From positions 124,001 through 188,000 of the forward strand of contig CAXXGR010000010.1 of assembly GCA_963678775.2 (NCBI GenBank): a stretch of 64,000 nt of DNA, given 5' to 3'. Made by a program: the position numbers and the translations under genes. The notes under the pieces are model-generated. The model was not told the origin of the DNA and did not search any database. It saw only the letters and a program-made list of their open reading frames with translations. The stretch comes from JBFHIJ01 sp963678775 (lineage in GTDB: Bacteria; Bacteroidota; Ignavibacteria; Kapaibacteriales; UBA2268). Below are positions 34,147 to 42,876 of the stretch, piece after piece. Each line of letters opens with the position of its first letter. Positions within the stretch are counted from its first letter, which is position 1.

Positions 34147-35278
34147 CAAAATGCTATATTCATTGGCGGCTTTATTTGATAGCCCGGATGCTATCATAAA
34201 AGCAGCAAAAACAGTATCCGGAAAAGGATACAAAAAGTTTGATGTTAATACTCCATACCCTGTACATGGGATGGATGGAGCTATGAAACTTCCGGCTTCC
34301 AAGCTTGGATATTTTGCTCTTGTATTCGGGATTACAGGTGCGACTCTTGCCTTGTTATTTATGTGGTGGACTAACAGTGTTGATTATCCGAATGTAATAG
34401 GAGGTAAGCCATTATTCGCCTTGCCTGCATTAATTCCTATAACATTTGAGGTTACTGTTCTGCTTGCCTCTGTTGGTACAGTTGTTTCAATGATTGTATT
34501 TTTCTTCAAGTTTCCTAATAATAGTCATCCTGTCCATGATACTGACTATATGAAAAAAGTATCATTAGACAAATATGGAATTTTGATTGAAGCTGGTGAT
34601 GACAAATTTGATGAAACTGAAATTAGAGCTATGTATACTGAACTTGGTGCTATTTCTATAGAAGAAATATATTTTGATGATGAAGAATTAGGATGGAAGC
34701 CCGCAGTCTTTGATAAAAAGTTTTTGGGATTTCTCGTTCTTGTATCTTTATCTGTTTCTACTATTGCATATTTTGTATTGAATAAAGCTTTATACATGAC
34801 ACCATTTGACTGGATGATGCACCAACATAAGTATTCAGCACAAGCACCAACGGACTACTTTAAAGATGGATATTCGATGCGTGAACCTGTAAAAGGTACT
34901 GTAGCTAAAAACTTTATGCCATACTTGTATGTCGGTCAACCGGATTCAGCAGCGAAGTATTTAGTGAATCCTACTTTCCCTAATGATGAAAATCTTGCTT
35001 TGGGTAAAGAAAGATTTGATATTTATTGTAGCCCTTGCCATGGAACTTTTGGTGATGGTGACGGCAGACTAAATAATCAATTCCCTAACCCACCAAGTCT
35101 CCATACAGATAAGGTAAGGGACTGGAAAGATGGTAGAATCTTCCATATTATCACAGAAGGGCAAAATATAATGCCTGCGTACGCTAAACAGATAACTCGC
35201 GAACAAAGATGGGCTATTATCAACTACGTTAGAGCATTACAACGAGCCAAAAACGCTAATGAGGAGGACGTGAAATGA
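34139..35278 (+). CDS. actDE: Alternative Complex III ActD-ActE fusion
   Basis: The product (379 aa) joins two subunits that are often separate. Residues 1-190 match ActD (DUF3341) with two membrane helices (about 55-78 and 98-124) and the KFPNNSHPV and MYTELGA regions. A third helix (about 197-218) leads into an ActE-like segment (HQHKYSAQAPTDYF) and a monohaem cytochrome c with CSPCHGTFGDGDG (about 297) and Met ligand region QNIMPAYA. The ATG at 34139 after GGAGGAG is preferred to 34088, which lies inside actC. It overlaps actF by 4 bases (ATGA). No frameshift is seen at the joint. Confidence 0.85.
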   Translation: MSNKMLYSLAALFDSPDAIIKAAKTVSGKGYKKFDVNTPYPVHGMDGAMKLPASKLGYFALVFGITGATLALLFMWWTNSVDYPNVIGGKPLFALPALIPITFEVTVLLASVGTVVSMIVFFFKFPNNSHPVHDTDYMKKVSLDKYGILIEAGDDKFDETEIRAMYTELGAISIEEIYFDDEELGWKPAVFDKKFLGFLVLVSLSVSTIAYFVLNKALYMTPFDWMMHQHKYSAQAPTDYFKDGYSMREPVKGTVAKNFMPYLYVGQPDSAAKYLVNPTFPNDENLALGKERFDIYCSPCHGTFGDGDGRLNNQFPNPPSLHTDKVRDWKDGRIFHIITEGQNIMPAYAKQITREQRWAIINYVRALQRAKNANEEDVK

Positions 35279-36459
35279 GTAAATTTCAATTAGATTATGT
35301 CAAAAAACCGCTTCCTGCTAAAGTGACTATGATAGGAGCTGTAGTGCTTCTGATAGGAGCTATAGTTTTAGGTGCGGGATTCATGTCCGACCATGTCAGA
35401 GCCGCATTTAATATGAATATTATTTATATGTTTTTATTGAGTATCGGTATTGGTTCTATTTTCCTTATTGCTCTGGAATACATTGCCGGAGCAGTATGGA
35501 GTGTGCCTTTTAGAAGGGTGAATGAAGTAAATGCAGGTATCTTTTGGGTGCTGCCTTTGCTTGCTTTACCATTGTTTTTTAATATGCATGATTTATTCCA
35601 CTGGACTCATAAAGAAGTTGTGGAAAGTGATAAATTTCTATCCCAAAAAGCACCTTATCTTGATGAATCTTTCTTCTACATTAGAACTGCTGCTTTCTTT
35701 GGAATTATGATTTTGTTCTATATACTTTATACTTCACTATCTAAGAAACAAGACAAGACTGCAGATCAGAAATTAACTTCTAGAGCTATAAAAATGTCTG
35801 CTGTTTTTATTCCTATTTTTGGAATCGGAGTTACAGTAATGGCAATAGATTGGATAATGAGTCTGGAACCGCATTGGTTCTCTACTATATTTGGAGTGTA
35901 CTATTTTTCAGGTTCTTTATTAACAGCATTGGCACTTATCACTTTTGTATCAGTTACACTGCATCAGAAAGGATATTTGAGCAAATATATTAATAAAGAC
36001 CATTATTATAATTTTGGTGCATTGCTATTTGCATTTACTAACTTTTGGGCATATATCGGCTTCTCTCAATTCCTTCTGATTTGGTATTCAAATATACCTG
36101 AAGAGACTTTCTGGTTTATTAACCGTATGGAAGGTGGCTGGGGAATAGTTTCTCTATTGCTGATAATAGTTCATTTTGTAGTGCCTTATTTTGGATTAGT
36201 GGCACAACCTGCAAAAAGCAATCCAACTCGACTCAAAATTATGGCTATCTGGATAATGTTTGCTCATGTTCTGGATTTGTATTGGCTGATTATGCCTACT
36301 TATAGCAAAGAAGCACCGGTATTTGGCTGGATGGAGATGTCTCTTTTCTTAGTGCCGACAGGTGTTATTATTTTAGTTTTTGCGATAGGATCTAAAAAGA
36401 AAAATATGCTCCCAGTGGGCGATCCAAAATTGCAACGCGGACTCGAATTTCATTTATAA
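35275..36459 (+). CDS. actF: Alternative Complex III subunit ActF
   Basis: ActF (394 aa) is the second NrfD-like integral membrane subunit, paralogous to ActC, with about ten helices. Typical regions are NMNIIYMFLLSIGIGSIFLIALEYIAGAVWSVPFRR split over helix 2, DWIMSLEPHWFSTIFGVYYF, and FSQFLLIWYSNIPEETFW. It supports the complex and has been discussed for proton movement. It starts in the ATGA overlap with actDE. Confidence 0.94.
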   Translation: MSKFQLDYVKKPLPAKVTMIGAVVLLIGAIVLGAGFMSDHVRAAFNMNIIYMFLLSIGIGSIFLIALEYIAGAVWSVPFRRVNEVNAGIFWVLPLLALPLFFNMHDLFHWTHKEVVESDKFLSQKAPYLDESFFYIRTAAFFGIMILFYILYTSLSKKQDKTADQKLTSRAIKMSAVFIPIFGIGVTVMAIDWIMSLEPHWFSTIFGVYYFSGSLLTALALITFVSVTLHQKGYLSKYINKDHYYNFGALLFAFTNFWAYIGFSQFLLIWYSNIPEETFWFINRMEGGWGIVSLLLIIVHFVVPYFGLVAQPAKSNPTRLKIMAIWIMFAHVLDLYWLIMPTYSKEAPVFGWMEMSLFLVPTGVIILVFAIGSKKKNMLPVGDPKLQRGLEFHL

Positions 36460-36477
36460 GATATAAATGGTAATGAT

Positions 36478-37416
36478 ATGGAAAACAATAAAAGACCGGA
36501 AGTAGAAATAGATTTTATCAAACTTGCTAAAACTCCAAGCCGTTTGTTTGGGTTGATTTATCCGCTAATCATTGTGGGTATTGTCATAGCTGGTAAGTTT
36601 TATGTTGATAATATGGCAACTATTGAGAGAAATCTTATACCACCAACTAAGACTAATATTCCTGATTATACAAAAGATTTAGAACCTAAGAAAGGTGCTG
36701 TTCTTGCAGGGATAAACTTAGATATTCTTACTACTCCGAGTGAAGAATTACTTGCTACGGGTAAAGAATTATATACGACAACTTGTGCTTCCTGTCATGG
36801 TGAATCAGGTCAGGGTGATGGTGTCGCAGGAGCTGCTCTAAACCCTAAGCCCAGGAATTTTACATCTCCTGACGGGTGGGTAAATGGTAGAACTTTTGCC
36901 GATATATATAAAACTTTAGAGGAAGGCATAGTTGCCAATGGGATGGCGTCATACAGCTATATGCCTCCGGAAGATAGAATAGCTATAATTCATTATATCC
37001 GAAAAAATTTCGGTTCTGATTTTCCTCAGCAATCTGAAGATGATATTCAAACTTTAGATATGACTTACAAACTGACGGAAGGCATGAAGACTGCGCCTCA
37101 GATTCCTGTTGCTCAGGCTGAAGAAATAATTATGCAAAATCAGAGCAAAATGGTTAATGATGTAGATATGCTAACTAAAGCTGTCAAAAATGACCGAATA
37201 TATGCAGAAGCTGAAACTTTCAGGCATGCTACTTACTGTATAAAAACAGCTATGACTGTGCTTGGAAAAGACTTAAAATGGATTGATAATACTGATGTAA
37301 TGCTTGAAGTAATTACAAGCAATATCGGAGAGAATGGCTTTAATTCTGAAGCTTTGCAAATTGATAAAGATAAGTGGGATGCTATAAGACAGTATCTTGC
37401 GCTTAAGTTCTCATAA
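36478..37416 (+). CDS. Membrane-anchored monohaem cytochrome c
   Basis: The product (312 aa) has one N-terminal membrane helix (about 25-43), a class I haem site CASCHGESGQGDG (about 103) and a distal Met in ASYSYMPPEDR. A C-terminal helical extension of about 110 residues has no haem. It follows actF by 18 bases and could be the extra cytochrome that bridges Alternative Complex III to the caa3 oxidase. The extension has no domain I recognise. Confidence 0.85.
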   Translation: MENNKRPEVEIDFIKLAKTPSRLFGLIYPLIIVGIVIAGKFYVDNMATIERNLIPPTKTNIPDYTKDLEPKKGAVLAGINLDILTTPSEELLATGKELYTTTCASCHGESGQGDGVAGAALNPKPRNFTSPDGWVNGRTFADIYKTLEEGIVANGMASYSYMPPEDRIAIIHYIRKNFGSDFPQQSEDDIQTLDMTYKLTEGMKTAPQIPVAQAEEIIMQNQSKMVNDVDMLTKAVKNDRIYAEAETFRHATYCIKTAMTVLGKDLKWIDNTDVMLEVITSNIGENGFNSEALQIDKDKWDAIRQYLALKFS

Positions 37417-37440
37417 ATTATGCTAATATTAACTAAATCA

Positions 37441-37470
37441 ATCGACCGTAGGGTTAACCCTACGGTTGAT
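37441..37470. repeat. 30-base near-perfect palindrome with GGGTTAACCC core
   Basis: The central 22 bases (half-site ACCGTAGGGTT) are a perfect palindrome, extended to 30 bases with one mismatched pair. It lies 25 bases after the cytochrome c stop and before sco. Its core matches the palindromes at 13741 and 13882. There is no T-run on the plus strand. Confidence 0.75.
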
Positions 37471-37635
37471 AATACGGTTGATTTAATATCTTATGAAAGC
37501 AATGTCTTTTACCGTTGAAGCTAACTGGCAGATAATTAGTGTAAATAAATATCATTCAAGATATTTTTTTATAAGAAACATAATGAAGAGAATAACATAG
37601 TTTAGAAATTACATAGATTAAAATTAGGTGTTCTA

Positions 37636-38415
37636 ATGAGAAATATTATATACATAATCGCGCTATTTTTTAGCTTTTCTTTGCTTTTGGCAAATACTGA
37701 CAAGACCGAAGAAAAGTTAGGGATAGAAGAACATCTTGGGAAAACTATTCCCTTGGATTTAAGCTTTACTAACTCGGATGGTAAAAAATATAAATTATCA
37801 GAACTTATTGATAAGCCTACTATTATAGCTTGCGTTTATTATGAATGTCCGGGAATTTGTAGCCCTCTGCTCACAGGACTAAGCGAAGTTGTGGATAAAG
37901 TAGAGTTAAATCCGGGAGAAGATTTTCAGGTACTGACAGTAAGTTTTAACCATAGAGAAAGCCCTGAATTAGCAAAAAAATGGCAGAAGAATCACTTTTC
38001 TTCTCTTAAAAGAAAGGATATGTCTCCTAATGATTGGAAGTTTATGGTGGGAGATAGTGTTTCCATCAGAGCTTTAACTGATGCATTAGGATTTTACTAT
38101 AAAGAAGATGGTAAGGATTTTATTCATGCTGCTTCTTTGATAGTTCTTTCGCCTAAAGGTAAAATTACTCGTTACCTTACAGGGACGCAATTTCTTCCAT
38201 TTGATGTTAAAATGGCTTTGATTGAGGCTAGCGAAGGAAAAGCTACGCCAACAATAAATAAGATATTGGAGTATTGTTTTAGTTATGATCCGGAAGGAAA
38301 TAAGTACGTTTTCAATTTCAACAAAATTGCAGGAACTATAATATTTGCTTCAATCGGTTTATTCTTCGCAGTGCTTCTAATTAAAGGCAGAAAAAAAAAT
38401 AAAAATACAAAGTAG
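37636..38415 (+). CDS. sco: SCO1/SenC copper chaperone
   Basis: The product (259 aa) has an N-terminal signal, a thioredoxin fold with the copper site CPGICSPLL (CxxxC, about 74-78) and the conserved His in DFIHAASLIVL, and a C-terminal membrane helix (about 232-250). SCO proteins deliver copper to the CuA site of cytochrome oxidase subunit II. It lies 9 bases before subunit I and is clearly part of the oxidase operon. Confidence 0.93.
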   Translation: MRNIIYIIALFFSFSLLLANTDKTEEKLGIEEHLGKTIPLDLSFTNSDGKKYKLSELIDKPTIIACVYYECPGICSPLLTGLSEVVDKVELNPGEDFQVLTVSFNHRESPELAKKWQKNHFSSLKRKDMSPNDWKFMVGDSVSIRALTDALGFYYKEDGKDFIHAASLIVLSPKGKITRYLTGTQFLPFDVKMALIEASEGKATPTINKILEYCFSYDPEGNKYVFNFNKIAGTIIFASIGLFFAVLLIKGRKKNKNTK

Positions 38416-38424
38416 GAGTAATTT

Positions 38425-40062
38425 ATGGTAACTCAAGGAGTTGATACCAATTACACAAGCTTTTTGGATTATAAAGGAAAACATAAAGGTATATTTGCCT
38501 GGATTTTATCCACTGATCACAAAAGAGTTGGTATTCTTTATTTGATTTCCATGTTAAGTTTCTTTGCTGTCGGGATGACTCTTGGATTTTTGATGAGATT
38601 CGAGATGTTGTCGCAAGGCAGAACAATCATGGAACCGCAGACTTATAATGCTGTCTTTACTCTGCACGGCATTATTATGATATTTTTGTTTATAGTTCCC
38701 GGTATTCCGGCAGCTTTTGGCAATTTTTTCCTGCCTATTCACATTGGGGCTGAAGATGTTAGTTTCCCTAGGCTAAATTTAGCATCATGGTGGCTTTATA
38801 CAATCGGTGGCTTTTTTACTATAGGCTCTTTATTTTTATCTGGTGGACCTATAGACACAGGCTGGACTTTTTATGTACCATATAGTTTAAGGACAACTAC
38901 CGAAGTTATATTCCCTCTGCTTGGGGCTTTTATACTTGGGTTCTCGTCTATCTTAACCGGAATAAACTTTGTAACAACTGTGCACAGGCTAAGAGCAAAA
39001 GGTATGAAATTCTTTAGAATGCCTTTGTTTGTTTGGTCTTTATACTCTACTGCCTGGATTCAGGTAATTGCGACTCCGGTTATAGGTATTACTATACTAT
39101 TGGTTGTAATTGAGCAGTACTTTGGTGTGGGTTTGTTTGACCCTGCAAAAGGTGGAGATCCGATATTATTCCAGCACTTATTCTGGATTTACTCTCACCC
39201 TGCGGTTTATATTATGATACTTCCTGCTATGGGTGTAGTATCTGAAATTATCCCAACATTTGCTCGTAAGCATATCTTTGGCTATAAAGCCATTGTATTT
39301 TCGTCTCTATCTATTGCATTTGTCGGGTATCTCGTCTGGGGGCATCATATGTTTACTTCCGGTATGAGTGATACTTCCAGATGGATATTTTCATTCTTTA
39401 CTTATATAGTTGCTATACCGAGTGCGGTCAAGGTTTTTAACTGGATAGCAACTATGTATAAGGGATCTATAAAAATGTCAGCTCCTTTTGCATTTGTAAT
39501 GGCCTTTATAGTGCTGTTTTCAATAGGTGGTTTGACCGGTTTAGTTTTAGGTTCTCTTTCAACAGACGTTCACTTACATGATACTTATTTTGTAGTGGGA
39601 CACTTTCACTATGTGATGTTTGGCGGCACCGCATTTATATTCTTTGCAGCTATTCATTACTGGTTTCCAAAGATGTTTGGTAAAATGTACAACGAAAAAG
39701 TTGCATTATGGGCTATAGGCATTATGTTTGTCGGCTTTAATATGTTGTACTTTACAATGTTTATCCTTGGATATCTTGGAATGCCAAGAAGATACTATGA
39801 CTATCTACCTCAGTTCGAAACTTTACATCAAGTAGCTACCGTTGGCTCATGGGTGCTTATTGCAGGTATTATCCTAATGGCTTATAACCTGCTCAAAGCT
39901 TTGAAATCCGGTAAAAAAGCTCCGGCTAATCCATGGGGTGGTTTAACATTAGAATGGACTATGCCGTCGCCTCCTCCATTGACTAACTTTTTGGAAGAGC
40001 CTGTAGTAACTCATGGCCCTTATGATTATGAGCTTTTAGAGGAGCAGGAAGATGAGCACTGA
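38425..40062 (+). CDS. ctaD: Cytochrome c oxidase subunit I (type A2)
   Basis: Subunit I (545 aa) binds the low-spin haem and the haem-CuB centre. It has 12 or more membrane helices with the low-spin haem His in FTLHGIIMIF, CuB ligands in FWIYSHPAVYIMIL and VWGHHMFTSG, and haem ligands in VVGHFHYVMFG. The YSHP motif in place of a glutamate (GHPEVYI) marks the A2 subfamily, as in Rhodothermus and Thermus caa3 oxidases. It overlaps subunit III by 11 bases. Confidence 0.97.
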   Translation: MVTQGVDTNYTSFLDYKGKHKGIFAWILSTDHKRVGILYLISMLSFFAVGMTLGFLMRFEMLSQGRTIMEPQTYNAVFTLHGIIMIFLFIVPGIPAAFGNFFLPIHIGAEDVSFPRLNLASWWLYTIGGFFTIGSLFLSGGPIDTGWTFYVPYSLRTTTEVIFPLLGAFILGFSSILTGINFVTTVHRLRAKGMKFFRMPLFVWSLYSTAWIQVIATPVIGITILLVVIEQYFGVGLFDPAKGGDPILFQHLFWIYSHPAVYIMILPAMGVVSEIIPTFARKHIFGYKAIVFSSLSIAFVGYLVWGHHMFTSGMSDTSRWIFSFFTYIVAIPSAVKVFNWIATMYKGSIKMSAPFAFVMAFIVLFSIGGLTGLVLGSLSTDVHLHDTYFVVGHFHYVMFGGTAFIFFAAIHYWFPKMFGKMYNEKVALWAIGIMFVGFNMLYFTMFILGYLGMPRRYYDYLPQFETLHQVATVGSWVLIAGIILMAYNLLKALKSGKKAPANPWGGLTLEWTMPSPPPLTNFLEEPVVTHGPYDYELLEEQEDEH

Positions 40063-40675
40063 AACAGTAAAGCATGAAACTCATGTACATCGTGATGATT
40101 ACGGTGCGAAGATAGGAATGTGGCTTTTTCTTTTCACAGAGCTACTACTTTTTGGCGGACTATTTATTCTATACATGGCTTATAGATACCAGTACTCTCA
40201 GGATTTCCATATTGCAGCTAAAGAGTTAGATATTGCAATGGGCACTGTAAACACAATGATATTGCTAACCAGTTCATTGACTATGGTGCTGTCTATTGTA
40301 GCTTTACGTAAGGGTAAAAAGCTGTATGCTATGTTATATCTGATTCTTACAAAAGTCTTCGCAATTGGCTTCTTAGTTATCAAATATTTTGAGTGGTCAG
40401 CAAAGATTCATCATGGTATATATCCTGGGTCAGAGAAGTTGGGGGATATGCCTAACGGTCAGGTAATATTTTATGGACTTTATTACACTATGACTGGCCT
40501 GCATGGTCTTCATATTATAATCGGTATTATAATTTTAACATTTATGCTGAGTTTTATCAAACGAGACAAAATAACCGCTGATAATTACGTAAAACTCGAG
40601 AATGGCGGTCTATATTGGCACTTAGTTGATCTTATTTGGATTTTCTTATTCCCGCTCTTTTACTTATTACACTAA
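40052..40675 (+). CDS. ctaE: Cytochrome c oxidase subunit III
   Basis: Subunit III (207 aa) has five membrane helices and typical segments WLFLFTELLLFGGLF, YYTMTGLHGLHIIIG and GGLYWHLVDLIWIFLFPLFYL. It stabilises the oxidase core. It starts within subunit I and is followed by subunit IV after 12 bases. Confidence 0.95.
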   Translation: MSTETVKHETHVHRDDYGAKIGMWLFLFTELLLFGGLFILYMAYRYQYSQDFHIAAKELDIAMGTVNTMILLTSSLTMVLSIVALRKGKKLYAMLYLILTKVFAIGFLVIKYFEWSAKIHHGIYPGSEKLGDMPNGQVIFYGLYYTMTGLHGLHIIIGIIILTFMLSFIKRDKITADNYVKLENGGLYWHLVDLIWIFLFPLFYLLH

Positions 40676-40687
40676 GAGGTAGATGTC

Positions 40688-40987
40688 ATGAACAACAACA
40701 ATATTAATCATAGTGATGATCATTCTCCCGGCTACGGCATGAATGTGTTGATTTGGATGTCATTATTGGGCTTGACTGCTCTGACAGTTGCTATTGCGGG
40801 GATAGATTTAGGAAATTATACATTATTTGTTGCTATGGTAATAGCCGCAATCAAATCTATACTTGTAATCACTGTCTTTATGCACATAAAGTTTGATGAT
40901 GTGATATTTAAAGTATTTTTACTTGTAACTTTAGTGATACTTGCAGTAGTATTTGTTCTGACTGCATTTGATGTATTTTATAGGTGA
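40688..40987 (+). CDS. ctaF: Cytochrome c oxidase subunit IV (prokaryotic type)
   Basis: The product (99 aa) has three membrane helices with the family features VAMVIAAIKSILVITVFMHI and a Phe-rich C-terminus. It sits between subunits III and II, as part of the same transcript, with AGGTAGATGTC before the ATG. Confidence 0.88.
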   Translation: MNNNNINHSDDHSPGYGMNVLIWMSLLGLTALTVAIAGIDLGNYTLFVAMVIAAIKSILVITVFMHIKFDDVIFKVFLLVTLVILAVVFVLTAFDVFYR

Positions 40988-40997
40988 GGAAAATTAT

Positions 40998-41993
40998 ATG
41001 TTATCAGGTGCAACAAATTATGCTGAAAGTGTTGACAATACAATGCTGCTTATCGTTGGTATCTCCCTGTTCTTTTTAATAGGGATTACAGTCACGATGA
41101 TTTACTTTGTATTTCGATACAGCAGAAAAAGAAACCCTAAAGCAACTCAGATACATGGGCATGTGGGGCTTGAAATTGCTTGGATTGTGATTCCCCTCGC
41201 TTTAGTTATGGTAATGTTCTACTATAGTTATACCAGTTTCAAAAACTTACGGGAGACAGCAAACGAATCTCTAATCGTAAATGTAAAGGGTAGAATGTGG
41301 CAGTGGGACTATACTTATCCTAATGGTAAAAAGTCAGACACACTGTATATTCCTGTAGATAGAGTTACTCGTTTGGAAATGCGTTCGGAAGATGTAAATC
41401 ACAGCTTTTATATTCCGGCGTTTCGTTTAAAAGAAGACGTTATAGCCAGTAGAAACACATACTTAATATTGACTCCAAAAGAGAAAGGTATTTTTGATGT
41501 GGCTTGTGCTGAATATTGTGGGCTTAATCACTCATATATGTATTCTACTTTGAAAGTAGTAGATGCAAACTGGTTTGACTCATGGTACGAAGCAGATAGC
41601 ACAGGTCTTGCTCAAGTTCCTGAGTTGGAAGTAACTAATGCAGAAAAATTAGAACAGAAAGCTAATATATTTGCTCAAAATTTGAGAGAGCATGAGGATT
41701 TTGATTTATTGAAGAAAAACTCATGTATTACTTGCCACTCTACTGATGGTAGTGTATTTACAGGTCCTTCTTTTAAGGGACTCTTTGATGGTGATACTGA
41801 AATCTATGATGAAGAAGGTAATACAAGAATCATAGAGATTGACAGAGATTACATCATAAACTCAATCATCGAGCCTGATAAACAAATCGCTGTAGGTTTC
41901 AAAAAATACATGATGCCTACGCACAAAGGCAGAATAAGCGATGAGGACTTAAATGCTATTGCAGATATGTTCATGGAATTGGTAGAAAAATGA
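40998..41993 (+). CDS. ctaC: Cytochrome c oxidase subunit II with fused cytochrome c (caa3 type)
   Basis: Subunit II (331 aa) has two N-terminal membrane helices (about 15-35 and 60-77) and a cupredoxin domain with the CuA site (His in DVNHSFYIP, then CAEYCGLNHSYM about 172-183). A C-terminal cytochrome c domain carries CITCHSTDG (about 243). This makes the oxidase a caa3 type. The ATG at 40998 after GAGGAAAA is preferred to 40968. The gene order I-III-IV-II is unusual, since II normally comes first. It overlaps ctaB by 4 bases. Confidence 0.95.
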   Translation: MLSGATNYAESVDNTMLLIVGISLFFLIGITVTMIYFVFRYSRKRNPKATQIHGHVGLEIAWIVIPLALVMVMFYYSYTSFKNLRETANESLIVNVKGRMWQWDYTYPNGKKSDTLYIPVDRVTRLEMRSEDVNHSFYIPAFRLKEDVIASRNTYLILTPKEKGIFDVACAEYCGLNHSYMYSTLKVVDANWFDSWYEADSTGLAQVPELEVTNAEKLEQKANIFAQNLREHEDFDLLKKNSCITCHSTDGSVFTGPSFKGLFDGDTEIYDEEGNTRIIEIDRDYIINSIIEPDKQIAVGFKKYMMPTHKGRISDEDLNAIADMFMELVEK

Positions 41994-42862
41994 TAAATAT
42001 AAAAAAATATAAAGATATATACTTCGAACTTAGTAAATTTAGAATTACTTTCTTTGTTGCTATCTCCGGAGCTGTAGGCTATATACTAGCTGCAGAAACT
42101 GTGGATATTGGAATTGTTTTATCTTCACTTGGGATATTCTTATTGTCATCAGGCTCTTCAGCTTTCAATCATATTCAGGAATGGCGCACTGATGCCATTA
42201 TGAATCGAACTAAAAGTCGCCCTTTGCCTAGATCAACAATAACAATGCTTCATGCAGTAAGCTTTGCAATTTTCAATATAATAGTAGGATTACTGCTCTT
42301 GCAAATAGCATTTGGCACTCTTGCAATGTTTCTTGGTGTAATGGCTATTGTATGGTATAATCTTATTTATACTCCTATGAAGAAAATATCCCCTTTGGCA
42401 GTAGTTCCTGGTGCGGTAATCGGGGCTATTCCTCCGGCAATCGGATGGGTTGCAGCCGGTGGAAGTTTGTTTGCCCCACAGCTATGGGCTTTGTCTTTAT
42501 TTTTCTTTATTTGGCAGATACCACACTTTTGGTTTTTACTGCTAATCTACGATGAAGACTACCAAAAGGCAGGCTTCCCTACACTAACCAAGTACTTATC
42601 TAAACAACAGATAACTAGGATGAGTTATGTATGGGTGGCAGCACTTGCTGCAAGCTGTATGCTTATTCCTGCAATGAAACCTGGCAATGAGTGGTCTTCT
42701 TTGTTACTGCTGGTAGCAGGTGGGATTCTGGTTTATAGAACTAAAGGCTTAGCCGGGAAATATTACGAGAATTACAATTTCAAGTTTGCTTTCAGAGACA
42801 TTAATATTTATGTACTGGCAGTTGTTTTAGTCTTGTCAGTTGGCAAATTGATGGCATTATAA
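41990..42862 (+). CDS. ctaB: Protohaem IX farnesyltransferase (haem O synthase)
   Basis: CtaB (290 aa) is a UbiA-family prenyltransferase with about nine membrane helices that converts haem B to haem O for the oxidase. Aspartate-rich motifs appear as NHIQEWRTDAIMNRTKSRPLP and YDEDYQKAGFP. Its ATGA overlap with ctaC supports cotranslation. No ctaA (haem A synthase) is adjacent, so whether haem A or O is used cannot be told. Confidence 0.95.
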   Translation: MINIKKYKDIYFELSKFRITFFVAISGAVGYILAAETVDIGIVLSSLGIFLLSSGSSAFNHIQEWRTDAIMNRTKSRPLPRSTITMLHAVSFAIFNIIVGLLLLQIAFGTLAMFLGVMAIVWYNLIYTPMKKISPLAVVPGAVIGAIPPAIGWVAAGGSLFAPQLWALSLFFFIWQIPHFWFLLLIYDEDYQKAGFPTLTKYLSKQQITRMSYVWVAALAASCMLIPAMKPGNEWSSLLLLVAGGILVYRTKGLAGKYYENYNFKFAFRDINIYVLAVVLVLSVGKLMAL

Positions 42863-42876
42863 TACGGGAAAATGTT

